A stretch of DNA of 8,097 nt from an uncultured Bdellovibrio sp. (lineage in GTDB: Bacteria; Bdellovibrionota; Bdellovibrionia; Bdellovibrionales; Bdellovibrionaceae): NCBI GenBank assembly GCA_946482355.1, contig CAMLRE010000077.1, positions 1 to 8,097 of the forward strand, read 5' to 3'. This document shows positions 1 through 6,463 of the stretch, in pieces. The first letter of the stretch is position 1; every line of letters starts with the position of its first letter. Below the pieces are notes generated by a model. That model was not told where the DNA came from and did no database searches. It saw only the letters and a program-made list of their open reading frames with translations. A program made the position numbers and the translations under genes.

Positions 1-521
1 ATCACGATCTCGTCAACAAAAGTTGAACCGTTGATGTACATTTCAAGTTCACGAGTTGAACCTAAAACAATACGTTGAGAAGGTTGTAAGTTGATACGTT
101 TACCTGGATTAACTTGAGTAGCCACGTTGCGACCGTCAGCTAATAACTGAACAGTTGTTGTGTATGGAGAATTCGGGCGAGTTTTACCACGAACAGAAAC
201 AACTTCCCATCCACGGTATTGAGTGCCTAAACCTGCTAATCTGCGTAAATCTAAAACTTCATTATTCACTGAACGACCTAAATAGATCGAACGAGTGTCT
301 TCTTGGCCATCATCATAGCCTGGTAAGTTTGGATAATCTGGAATATCGGGCTGTCCGGGGTAACCACCGGGTTGGCAGTTTGGATCATATGGGTTATCGC
401 ACATTGAGTGCTGGTCACCTTGAAAACCGTCGCCTGGTTGAATACCGAATTGGTCTGCATTTGACACCGAAGCCACTGCAATTACCGCTAATAACGTTCT
501 TTTAAATGAATTAGATAACAT
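1..521 (-). CDS. Secreted protein with Pro/Gly-rich linker and beta-rich domain (C-terminus outside window)
   Basis: This open frame is read from an ATG at 521-519 and runs off the left edge after 173 codons, so only the N-terminal part is visible. Residues 1-22 form a Sec signal peptide: basic FKR, a hydrophobic stretch, and probable cleavage after SNA before DQFG. Residues 23 to about 75 are rich in Gly, Pro, Asp and Tyr, with two cysteines in the CDNPYDPNC segment that could form a small disulfide loop. From about residue 77 (SIYLGRSVNNEVLDLRRLAG) the pattern alternates hydrophobic and polar residues, suggesting a beta-sandwich. I remember similar 'LGR..N..LdLr.LaGLG..YRG' segments, sometimes in tandem, in predicted exported proteins of Bdellovibrio; this is memory, not a search. 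Start choice rests on the signal peptide and a G-rich Shine-Dalgarno (AGGGGG) 4 nt upstream. That SD lies in a hairpin. Function unknown; periplasmic or surface location is inferred. Confidence 0.
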   Translation of the reverse strand, partial: MLSNSFKRTLLAVIAVASVSNADQFGIQPGDGFQGDQHSMCDNPYDPNCQPGGYPGQPDIPDYPNLPGYDDGQEDTRSIYLGRSVNNEVLDLRRLAGLGTQYRGWEVVSVRGKTRPNSPYTTTVQLLADGRNVATQVNPGKRINLQPSQRIVLGSTRELEMYINGSTFVDEIV

Positions 522-526
522 TTGTC

Positions 527-550
527 CCCCTGTTATTTGTACAACAGGGG
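527..550 (-). promoter_or_regulatory. Hairpin masking the Shine-Dalgarno of the 1-521 gene
   Basis: The sequence shows a perfect inverted repeat, CCCCTGTT at 527-534 and AACAGGGG at 543-550, with an 8-nt loop (ATTTGTAC). In the minus-strand transcript the 3' arm holds the AGGGGG Shine-Dalgarno 4 nt before the ATG, so a folded stem of 8 bp (5 G-C) would hide the ribosome binding site. No U-run follows, so it is not a terminator. The inference is translational control by folding, for example by temperature, a ligand or an RNA/protein partner. It fails if transcription begins downstream of 550; I could not place a convincing promoter. Confidence 0.
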
Positions 551-571
551 TAAAGAGCAAAGGCCGGGCCT

Positions 572-601
572 AAAAAATCAGGGCAAAGATGGCCCTGATT
601 T
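572..601 (-). terminator. Rho-independent terminator of the 640-1968 lipoprotein gene
   Basis: A perfect 10-bp inverted repeat, AAATCAGGGC at 575-584 and GCCCTGATTT at 592-601, has a 7-nt loop. On the minus strand the stem is followed by a run of six T (572-577, partly in the stem). It lies about 40 nt beyond the stop of the 640-1968 gene and before the start of the 1-521 gene. On the plus strand the flanking T-run is only three long, so the minus orientation is favoured. It separates the two minus-strand genes into different transcripts, at least partly. Confidence 0.
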
Positions 602-639
602 ATCGTAAGACTCTTGAATTGAGAAAACCGGTTAATTAA

Positions 640-1968
640 TTAGAAATTAGGGATTTTACTTTCAAAGCTTGAAATTTCAGCAGTCGACATTGTGGCTTTC
701 TGTAATGAAGACAATGTTAACCACATCGCGCCTTTTTGAGTTCCCGCTGATAAATCTAAACGGATACGTAAATCACCTTTACCGTTATTGTTTACAAGCT
801 TAGCTTCGCGAATCGCTTGTGCTAAGTTTTGTGAAGCATTCGATGAAGATGCTAAATCATAATTTTTAGAGATATCATTTACTTTAGAAATATTTGAACC
901 AGCTACTGTTCCTTTATCAGCTGCTAATAACGGAACACTTAAGCCCACCATTTCATTATCTTCAGCAGAAATTAAAACACCCATTGCGGCACGGCCGTTA
1001 ACAACTTCGAAAGAAGATGTTTTGATGTTGGCTAATTTTTGTGAAGTTGTAGCGCCACTTGTTGTGTTCATTAAATATGTTTTCCATAACTCGAACGAAG
1101 AACCTTGCGAACCTTGTTCTAAGATAAAGAAACGATCAGCGTATGAATTTCTAAAGATAATACGCACGTAAGCTCCAGATAACTTAACTTTGATGTAAGC
1201 GTTTTCACAACCGCCATCAGCATCAATACATTTTAAAAATCCACCTTGGTACTCTAAATCACCATTTGTGTTTACTTGTTTTAAAATTTGGCGGTCACCA
1301 GCTTGCGACGAAGTTCCTTGTAATCTGTATGACGTGATTTTTTTAACGCCATCAAGTGATTCATCTAAAGTTAAATCAACTAACATGCTGCCAGCGCTTG
1401 TTGAACGTTTAAGTTTTGCGTTTAACACAGCTTTAGCTACGTTTAAGTTTTTTGTTTTTTGTTCAGCGGCTACTTTATTATTGTAGCTACGAAACTCAGT
1501 CATTAAGCCATCGTTACCAGAGCTTGTGAAATTTAAAGCTTCAAGTTTACCACCTGTTTTTACCGCTTCAGCTTCATCAAATTTAACACTCACTGCACTG
1601 TTTGTTTTTTTATTACCTTTACCTGAATGAGGTAAATCAACTGAACCTTTACCATCACCTTCGCCAGATTTAGGAAGTGGATTTAACGTACCGCCTTCGC
1701 CGGCTAAGTTTCCGCTGTCAGTTGATTTAGGTAATTCTTTAACGCCATCGATAACTGTAGCTGGAGGAAGCTGGCCGATACCTGCTTGATCTTCGCCTTC
1801 AGCAGGCAGCTCAGGTAATTGATCAACGTTTTGGGCATCACCTTGTTGCGTAACTGTTGTTCCGCGCACATCGCTGCGGGATTCTTTACTTTTACCACAA
1901 CCTGTTGATGTGATTGTAAAAGCCGCTAGCACTGCTAATGAAATTAAAAGTGATTTTTGGTTCAACAT
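640..1968 (-). CDS. Predicted lipoprotein of unknown function
   Basis: This 442-residue protein has a lipoprotein signal: a Lys near the N-terminus, a hydrophobic stretch at residues 7-19, then S-T-G-C with the lipidated cysteine at Cys24. Residue +2 is Gly, so no enteric-type inner-membrane Asp signal is present. Residues 25 to about 125 are a disordered Gly/Ser/Pro/Glu/Asp linker with repeated LP pairs (QLPELP, QLPP, ELPK, PLPK, DLPH). The remaining part, about 128-442, looks globular and mixed alpha/beta. Its only two further cysteines, Cys247 and Cys254 (KCIDADGGCEN), could make a disulfide or a small metal/ligand loop. The ATG at 1968 is supported by a strong GGAGG SD 5 nt upstream. A terminator follows at 572-601, and srkA diverges across a 153-bp spacer. 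I do not recognise the family. An outer-membrane-anchored periplasmic or surface protein is inferred. Confidence 0.
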   Translation of the reverse strand: MLNQKSLLISLAVLAAFTITSTGCGKSKESRSDVRGTTVTQQGDAQNVDQLPELPAEGEDQAGIGQLPPATVIDGVKELPKSTDSGNLAGEGGTLNPLPKSGEGDGKGSVDLPHSGKGNKKTNSAVSVKFDEAEAVKTGGKLEALNFTSSGNDGLMTEFRSYNNKVAAEQKTKNLNVAKAVLNAKLKRSTSAGSMLVDLTLDESLDGVKKITSYRLQGTSSQAGDRQILKQVNTNGDLEYQGGFLKCIDADGGCENAYIKVKLSGAYVRIIFRNSYADRFFILEQGSQGSSFELWKTYLMNTTSGATTSQKLANIKTSSFEVVNGRAAMGVLISAEDNEMVGLSVPLLAADKGTVAGSNISKVNDISKNYDLASSSNASQNLAQAIREAKLVNNNGKGDLRIRLDLSAGTQKGAMWLTLSSLQKATMSTAEISSFESKIPNF

Positions 1969-2050
1969 TGAAGCCTCCGCGTTCTAAAAAATTAAAACCT
2001 ATCAAGGTACGAACTAAAGCAAGCCAGAGACCATAATTCACTAGCCTTAA

Positions 2051-2065
2051 AACGAATATATCGTT
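2051..2065. promoter_or_regulatory. 15-bp dyad in the divergent lipoprotein/srkA spacer
   Basis: AACGA-ATATA-TCGTT has perfect 5-bp arms around an AT-only centre. It lies in the 153-bp spacer between the divergent starts at 1968 and 2122, where an operator could act on either gene. No confident -35/-10 pair was found beside it, and arms this short can arise by chance in AT-rich DNA. Confidence 0.
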
Positions 2066-2121
2066 ACTGTAGGCCAAAACATGGGTTTTTCATTGTAAGA
2101 TATGCAAGGGTGATTTGATCA

Positions 2122-3087
2122 ATGACAGCTAATTTGAAGGCTACAACAGATCAGTTTTTTAACTTAGATCCGCACTTAATCTTAAAGTGCGCGGATTTAA
2201 ACGGCTATACGCCAACTGGCGAAATTCACCAATTAAACTCTTATGAAAACCGCGTTTTTGATATCAAGTTAGAAGACGGCAAATCTGTAATTGCTAAGTT
2301 CTTTCGCCCTCAGCGCTGGTCAAAAGAAACTATCGAAGATGAACATGAATTTTGTTTTGATTTGCACGCTGACGGTTTGTCAGTGGGCTTACCTTTAAAA
2401 GCTAAAAACAATGAAACCGTTTTTAACGCCAACGGTATTCTTTATTGTTTCTATGAAAAAGTGCGCGGCCGTATGATGCAAGAAGTGCTTTTACCTCAAT
2501 TCGAAAAACTAGGGTCACTGACAGCGCAACTTCACAATACCGGCGAAAAAAAAGAAGCTTACAACCGTAATTTCTTTGGCCCCACACAAGATAACAAATG
2601 GGCTGTGCTTGATCAGTTAAATGATGTTATTGCTCCTGAAGTGCGCCACCAGTACATGGAATTAGCAGATCATGTGTTTAATACTCTTGATGAAAAACTT
2701 GATCCCCTGGGCTTTATACGCATTCATGGTGATCTTCACCGTGGTAATTTATTAGATAACGGTAAAGACGATATCACGATTGTGGATTTTGATGATTTTA
2801 TCAATGGGCCGGTGGTTCAGGATTTCTGGATGATTTTTCCAGATCAGGATTTTGCGCCAACAAAAGAATTCGAATTATTTTTAAAAGGCTACGAAACACT
2901 TCGTCACTTTGACGATCGTCAATTACAATTAGTTCCGTATTTAAGAGCTTATCGTGTGATTTGTTATGCGGGCTGGATTTTAAATCGTTGGAATGATCCA
3001 AGCTTTCCGAAGATATTTCCTGAATTTAACACTTACAGATACTGGGCGGAGGAGTTTGATTCCCTCCGCAAGATTATTAAAGATTAG
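2122..3087 (+). CDS. srkA: Stress response Ser/Thr kinase SrkA (YihE/RdoA family)
   Basis: The 321-residue protein resembles E. coli SrkA (328 aa) along its whole length. SrkA is a cytoplasmic kinase of the aminoglycoside-phosphotransferase-like fold linked to envelope (Cpx) stress and protection from stress-induced death. Visible landmarks are the N-terminal L-N-S-Y-E-N-R-V block (residues 38-45), the ATP-binding Lys59 in IAKFFRP followed by QRW, the catalytic loop HGDLHRGN (residues 202-209, Asp204 and Asn209), the metal-binding VDFDD (Asp222), then NGPVVQDFWM and the C-terminal NRWNDPSFPKIFP block typical of this family. All key residues are present, so it should be active. The ATG at 2122 has GGTGAT (part of an extended SD) 7 nt upstream. 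It diverges from the 640-1968 lipoprotein and its TAG overlaps the stop of the convergent 3084-4658 gene. The lipoprotein neighbours fit an envelope-stress role, but that link is only contextual. Confidence 0.
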   Translation: MTANLKATTDQFFNLDPHLILKCADLNGYTPTGEIHQLNSYENRVFDIKLEDGKSVIAKFFRPQRWSKETIEDEHEFCFDLHADGLSVGLPLKAKNNETVFNANGILYCFYEKVRGRMMQEVLLPQFEKLGSLTAQLHNTGEKKEAYNRNFFGPTQDNKWAVLDQLNDVIAPEVRHQYMELADHVFNTLDEKLDPLGFIRIHGDLHRGNLLDNGKDDITIVDFDDFINGPVVQDFWMIFPDQDFAPTKEFELFLKGYETLRHFDDRQLQLVPYLRAYRVICYAGWILNRWNDPSFPKIFPEFNTYRYWAEEFDSLRKIIKD

Positions 3088-4658
3088 ATATATTTAGTAA
3101 AACCGGCAGCTTTAGCAGCTGAGTTTAATTCTTTCATCGCTGCATTTGCTGATTCGCGAGTGATACGAGCTTTTGTTTTAGCTTGAGCGATATCTTCAGC
3201 TTTAGCTTTTTCTGCTTCTAATTTTTTTACTTCAGCTTCAGCATCTTTAGCTTCTTGTTCTAAACGCACAGCTTTTTCTTTTAAAGCTGTAAATTCTGTT
3301 TCAACAACTTTTTCTTCAGCTTGTACAGGGCTTGAAGCCGCTTGTGCCGGGGCTACAGTTACTGTTGCAGATGCAACAGGAGCAGCCGCTTGTTTTTCTT
3401 CTTTAGCAGCAGCTTCTTCTTTAGCTTTTTCTTCTTTAGCAGCTTTTTCGTCAGCGGCTTTTTTATCAGCTGCGGCTTTTTCTTGAGCTGCTTTTTCATC
3501 TGCAGCTTTTTGTTCAGCTTCTTTTTTAGCTGTCGGCGCCATAGCAGCTTCTAATTGAGCTTGCTGTGGTGAACCTTCAGGTTGAGCGGCTGCTAATTTA
3601 TCAGTTGTTTTTGCTGTTGCAGAAGCTGAAGAAGCCGCAGGAGTTGAAACAACCGCCGCTTCAGAAGCGCCACCAGTTACTTCAGTTGTAACTTTAGTTG
3701 GAGCTAAAGTGATCGCTTTACCGAATGCAGTTTCTAATTGAGCTGCAGTTAATTTTTCGAATGGTAAGTTTAAGCAAAGTAATGCACCAGTCGTTGTTGT
3801 TGATTCACTGTTTTCGTTATTTTCTTCTTGCGCTTGTGAAAGTGTGAAAGAAATTAAAGTTGCTTTATCATTGTATTCAACACCGATATCTTTGAAAGCT
3901 GATTTTTCTGCTTTTTCAAATTTAATAAATTCTAAAACCGGAGCTGTTAAAACTTGGTCTTGAGCGATACCTGTACCGATCGCTGTACAAACTGTTTGAG
4001 AAGCTGTCATAGCTTGGCTTTTATCTGTTTGAACTTCGCCCTCAGCTAAGAATGAAGCTAAGTTAGTGCGGCCTTCGTACATCATATGTAAAGCTTCTTC
4101 AGAAACTTTAAAGTCTTTACCTAAAAATTTAGATTCGATTTCTTTAATGTTAGCTTCTGCTTTTTTAGCGTCTTTAGCAGCTGTTGAATAGGCGTTCGGG
4201 TGGTTGTGATCTCTTTCTAAAATCACACCCGCGTAGTTACACCATTGAGTCACTTGCGCTTTAGTTAAAGAATTTTCTTCTGATTTAACACCGCCGTCTT
4301 TTAAACAGCCGAAATTTTCAGATTCACCTAAAGCTGTAAATTGAGGAATAAGTTTATCACATTTATCAAGTGCAGTAACTAAGTCAGCTTGCATAGCTTT
4401 AAGTTCTTCTGCTGTTGAGTGCTCAGAAACTTTAGCTGCTGTCACTTTTTTATAAAGAGCCGAAAAAGAAGTAAATTCAGTCATTAAATCTTTGCTGCAA
4501 ACTTTTGTAGGTAGTTTTGCTTTTTCACCTACTACATCTGTTTGTGCGCCTGAGCCACCTGAAGGACGAACACGTCTTTTATCTGGAGCTTTTTGACAAT
4601 TAACGATAAACGTTGTTGAAACAACTAAAGCTGATAATAAACCAATCGACTTTTTCAT
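3084..4658 (-). CDS. Predicted lipoprotein with TolA-like Ala/Lys/Glu-rich region
   Basis: The 524-residue product starts with MKKS, a hydrophobic stretch, and a single early cysteine (Cys21) in I-V-N-C. Asn at -1 is unusual for a lipobox (Gly, Ala or Ser is normal), so lipidation is likely but not certain. Residues about 50-320 form a globular part with six more cysteines (54, 100, 118, 140, 224, 295), consistent with periplasmic disulfides. Residues about 330-375 are an Ala/Ser/Thr linker. Residues 376-422 are almost only Ala, Lys, Glu, Asp and Gln (KAADEKAA-like units), like domain II of TolA. Residues about 452-518 are a second charged, probably coiled-coil segment. A long helical spacer suggests a bridging or peptidoglycan-spanning role; this is inference, and there is no TolA-type transmembrane anchor or C-terminal domain. 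SD AGGAGA lies 9 nt before the ATG. The family is not recognised. The stop overlaps srkA tail to tail. Confidence 0.
   Translation of the reverse strand: MKKSIGLLSALVVSTTFIVNCQKAPDKRRVRPSGGSGAQTDVVGEKAKLPTKVCSKDLMTEFTSFSALYKKVTAAKVSEHSTAEELKAMQADLVTALDKCDKLIPQFTALGESENFGCLKDGGVKSEENSLTKAQVTQWCNYAGVILERDHNHPNAYSTAAKDAKKAEANIKEIESKFLGKDFKVSEEALHMMYEGRTNLASFLAEGEVQTDKSQAMTASQTVCTAIGTGIAQDQVLTAPVLEFIKFEKAEKSAFKDIGVEYNDKATLISFTLSQAQEENNENSESTTTTGALLCLNLPFEKLTAAQLETAFGKAITLAPTKVTTEVTGGASEAAVVSTPAASSASATAKTTDKLAAAQPEGSPQQAQLEAAMAPTAKKEAEQKAADEKAAQEKAAADKKAADEKAAKEEKAKEEAAAKEEKQAAAPVASATVTVAPAQAASSPVQAEEKVVETEFTALKEKAVRLEQEAKDAEAEVKKLEAEKAKAEDIAQAKTKARITRESANAAMKELNSAAKAAGFTKYI
3393..3533 (-). repeat. 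Degenerate Ala/Lys/Glu codon repeat
   Basis: This segment encodes residues 376-422 of the 3084-4658 lipoprotein. It is made of loosely repeated AAR, GCN and GAA codons, giving KAADEKAA, KAAADKKAADEKAA and KAKEEAAAKEEK runs. The units are imperfect in length and codon choice, so this is a low-complexity helix rather than a clean tandem repeat. The opposite strand gives a meaningless Phe/Ser-rich frame. Confidence 0.
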
Positions 4659-4787
4659 AAACCTGTTCTCCTAAAAAGTTAAAAACTTCTGTAACAAGCT
4701 TGATTAGTTCAAGAAGCAGTCCAACCGTGCCAGCTGCTGTTAAATTTGTTTTAAGGTGTAAAAAGTGGTTTTAATGATTTTCAGAGG

Positions 4788-4816
4788 GTGATTTTCTCAA
4801 AGTGAGACACAATCAC
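4788..4816. other. Interrupted hairpin in the 4659-4853 intergenic gap
   Basis: GTGATT (4788-4793) pairs with AATCAC (4811-4816), and inside it CTCA (4796-4799) pairs with TGAG (4803-4806) around a 3-nt loop. It sits about 40 nt beyond the stop of the 4854-6353 gene and 130 nt before the start of the 3084-4658 gene. No T-run follows on either strand, so it is a poor intrinsic terminator; a role in mRNA 3'-end stability or as a regulator site is possible. The rest of the 195-bp gap shows only CTTGA-TTAGT-TCAAG near 4699-4713 and no convincing promoter. Confidence 0.
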
Positions 4817-4853
4817 TGTCGAAATTTCTAACAGGTAAAAACAAAAATAGTTA

Positions 4854-6353
4854 TTAATAGACACGGTTTAAACAGTTCCAATTCATTTTAAGTTGGTTCG
4901 ATAGAATCGAAAAACTATGGGTTAATTCTAAACAACCCGGGCGTTTTAACTGGCCCAGATCTAACATTTTTGAATAACAGTACCAAAGCATATCATCTGC
5001 ATTTTCGGGATCTGCATTTTTAGATTTAGCGTACTGACAAGCCGGAATATCAAGATTTGCCCAGTTATCTGTTAAACAAGCCCAGTCATGGCGGCCTGAT
5101 CCATCACCACGCAAACAACGAAGTGCTGGTGTTCCGTTTATTGGTTGCGGTTCGCCATGGCATTTATTTAAGAAATCACGGTATTCGCTCTGAAGAATCT
5201 TTTGTTTTGAAGCTTCAGGTAAAACTAAATCTTTTTGTTCTTTAAAAATTTCACATAATTGGTCAGCACTAACGTAGTCTATTTGTTTTGATAAAATACC
5301 CGCGACGATTTTTAGAACTGCGCCAGTGTGGATTTCTGTGGGGATAACCTGAAAACGTTTTAAAAAGTTTAACGATTTTAACTGAATTGCTGATAAGCCC
5401 TGGGCGGTTTTAATAATTTCAATAAATGTTGTTTCTAAGCGTGTGCGAACTGCCGGTTCGTTAAAAATCACTTGTGATAATGAACTATTTAACTGCTGAC
5501 GCGTGATAAAATCCCAGTATTTTCTGATTGAAGCTTGCGAAGATAAAATGTTTTTCCAGGCATTTTGCGCAGCAAATGGGTCAGACGTTAAAGCGCCTTT
5601 TAAATTTTCATCGGCAGCAATTTGTGTGGGGTTAATCACTCGCATATTGTGTTTTGCAAATTGCGTTTTGATGGCTTTAGCACCAACACCGGTCGACATT
5701 TTTTCATCTTGAGTTGAATTGTTAAAAGCTTTTTGTAATAGCGGAGCCGCCTGTGCGCCGACGGGCCCGGTTGAATCAAAACCGGCGATCATTTTTGAAT
5801 TCATAAAAACTTGTGTCATGATTTCGCCCATGGATTGGCCGAAATTTAAATAACGGGCCGAGGCCACATTTTCGGCTAAATTCAGAGGGAAACCGTCATT
5901 CACTAACACACGTAAATACTGATCGATTGTTCGGTGATCTTTAATTTTTGAAGCTAGAGTATTACACCCCATTAAATAAACCGCTTCGGCATCTAGAATG
6001 TTTCCGCACGAGTTATTTTCGCGCGCTGAAATCATATCTTGCACAGAAAGTGTTGAAGCTTTGCCACCTTCGCCGAAAAATAATCCGCCGAAGTGACCCG
6101 ACATTAAAAGAATGTCGCATTTAACTTGCGAATTGCAGGCGCTTTGAAACCAGCGCGGATCTTTACTTTCAGGAGTAAGCTCAACAATGTCATATCCTAG
6201 GGGTGCTAGGTTTTTGGTAAAAACCGCACGCTCGTTTTCAGAATTGAATGTCATCGTGCAAACGGTTTTGGCTTGGCCAGTTGAGGCTTGAAAAGTCGCT
6301 ACAAAACTTAGCAAAAAAGCTAATAAAGTAACCAATTTGGAATTTGTTTTCAT
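4854..6353 (-). CDS. Secreted caspase/CHAT-like putative cysteine peptidase with Cys-rich C-terminal repeats
   Basis: The 499-residue protein begins with a Sec signal peptide (cleavage probably after GQA, residue 28). Residues about 30-210 match the caspase/CHAT layout: a beta-strand ending in S-G-H-F-G-G (His87), then 43 residues later a strand ending in YLMGC-NTLA (Cys130), followed by a GFDSTGPVGAQAA block at 191-203. In CHAT and caspase-fold peptidases these are the positions of the catalytic His and Cys. Hence peptidase activity is predicted, not shown; the His context (GHFGG) differs from the usual GHG. Residues about 250-390 look helical. Residues 398-499 carry eight cysteines (one also at 367), with W-x-C and P-x-C repeats. 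The cysteines fit an oxidising, extracytoplasmic location. The ATG at 6353 has GAGGA 6 nt upstream, and the gene ends with tandem in-frame TAA TAA. I recall related GHFGG/GCNTLA proteins in delta-like bacteria but cannot name the family. Confidence 0.
   Translation of the reverse strand: MKTNSKLVTLLAFLLSFVATFQASTGQAKTVCTMTFNSENERAVFTKNLAPLGYDIVELTPESKDPRWFQSACNSQVKCDILLMSGHFGGLFFGEGGKASTLSVQDMISARENNSCGNILDAEAVYLMGCNTLASKIKDHRTIDQYLRVLVNDGFPLNLAENVASARYLNFGQSMGEIMTQVFMNSKMIAGFDSTGPVGAQAAPLLQKAFNNSTQDEKMSTGVGAKAIKTQFAKHNMRVINPTQIAADENLKGALTSDPFAAQNAWKNILSSQASIRKYWDFITRQQLNSSLSQVIFNEPAVRTRLETTFIEIIKTAQGLSAIQLKSLNFLKRFQVIPTEIHTGAVLKIVAGILSKQIDYVSADQLCEIFKEQKDLVLPEASKQKILQSEYRDFLNKCHGEPQPINGTPALRCLRGDGSGRHDWACLTDNWANLDIPACQYAKSKNADPENADDMLWYCYSKMLDLGQLKRPGCLELTHSFSILSNQLKMNWNCLNRVY
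4857..5084 (-). repeat. Roughly 34-residue W-x-C / P-x-C protein repeat
   Basis: This region encodes residues 424-499 of the caspase-like protein. W-x-C occurs at 424-426, 457-459 and 492-494, spaced 33 and 35 residues apart. P-x-C occurs at 437-439 and 472-474, spaced 35. The order is W-x-C-[LY], a Leu, P-x-C, then a spacer to the next W-x-C, giving two full units and a last half unit at the C-terminus. The DNA is not repeated, so this is an old duplication or convergent cysteine patterning. Disulfide-stabilised binding modules are the likely use. Confidence 0.
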
Positions 6354-6363
6354 AGGACGTCCT
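6354..6363 (-). promoter_or_regulatory. Perfect palindrome covering the SD of the caspase-like gene
   Basis: AGGACGTCCT abuts the ATG of the 4854-6353 gene and contains most of its Shine-Dalgarno (GAGGA). A 10-bp palindrome without a loop would not form a stable hairpin within one RNA, so a protein site or chance is more likely. It is recorded because it overlaps the ribosome binding site exactly. Confidence 0.
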
Positions 6364-6415
6364 CAACCCGACTTCCTTTAGCGAATTGAACGCCACGTTG
6401 AGATCGTCTTTATGG

Positions 6416-6433
6416 GTTTTGGCGCCTCAAAAC
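6416..6433. promoter_or_regulatory. Operator-like dyad GTTTTG-N6-CAAAAC
   Basis: Perfect 6-bp arms are separated by GCGCCT, in the spacer between the caspase-like gene (minus) and ffs (plus). The 18-bp size and spacing suit a dimeric repressor or activator. A minus-strand -10-like CATAAA lies just beside it at 6408-6413, but no good -35 is present at the right distance. Which gene it would control is unknown. Confidence 0.
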
Positions 6434-6463
6434 TGGAAACAAAATCTACAATGTAACAATCTG

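Noticed and set aside
155..505. 116-codon plus-strand open frame
   Set aside because: It lies wholly inside the minus-strand secreted-protein gene, which has a signal peptide, an SD and sensible composition; the plus frame has none of these.
561..571. AGGCC-G-GGCCT palindrome beside the terminator
   Set aside because: Short GC palindrome with no promoter context; too little to claim an operator.
1892..2077. 61-codon minus-strand frame covering the srkA/lipoprotein spacer
   Set aside because: It overlaps the signal peptide of the 640-1968 lipoprotein in another frame and has no SD or recognisable content.
2096..2101. TAAGAT as a -10 box for srkA
   Set aside because: There is no -35-like hexamer 16-18 bp upstream, so I did not list a promoter.
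3107..3121. CAGCT-TTAGC-AGCTG hairpin just past srkA as a terminator
   Set aside because: The stem is only 5 bp, no proper T-run follows, and it lies in the coding sequence of the convergent lipoprotein.
3342..3554. Plus-strand frame rich in Phe and Ser
   Set aside because: It is the antisense reading of the Ala/Lys/Glu codon tract of the 3084-4658 lipoprotein; the composition is an artefact.
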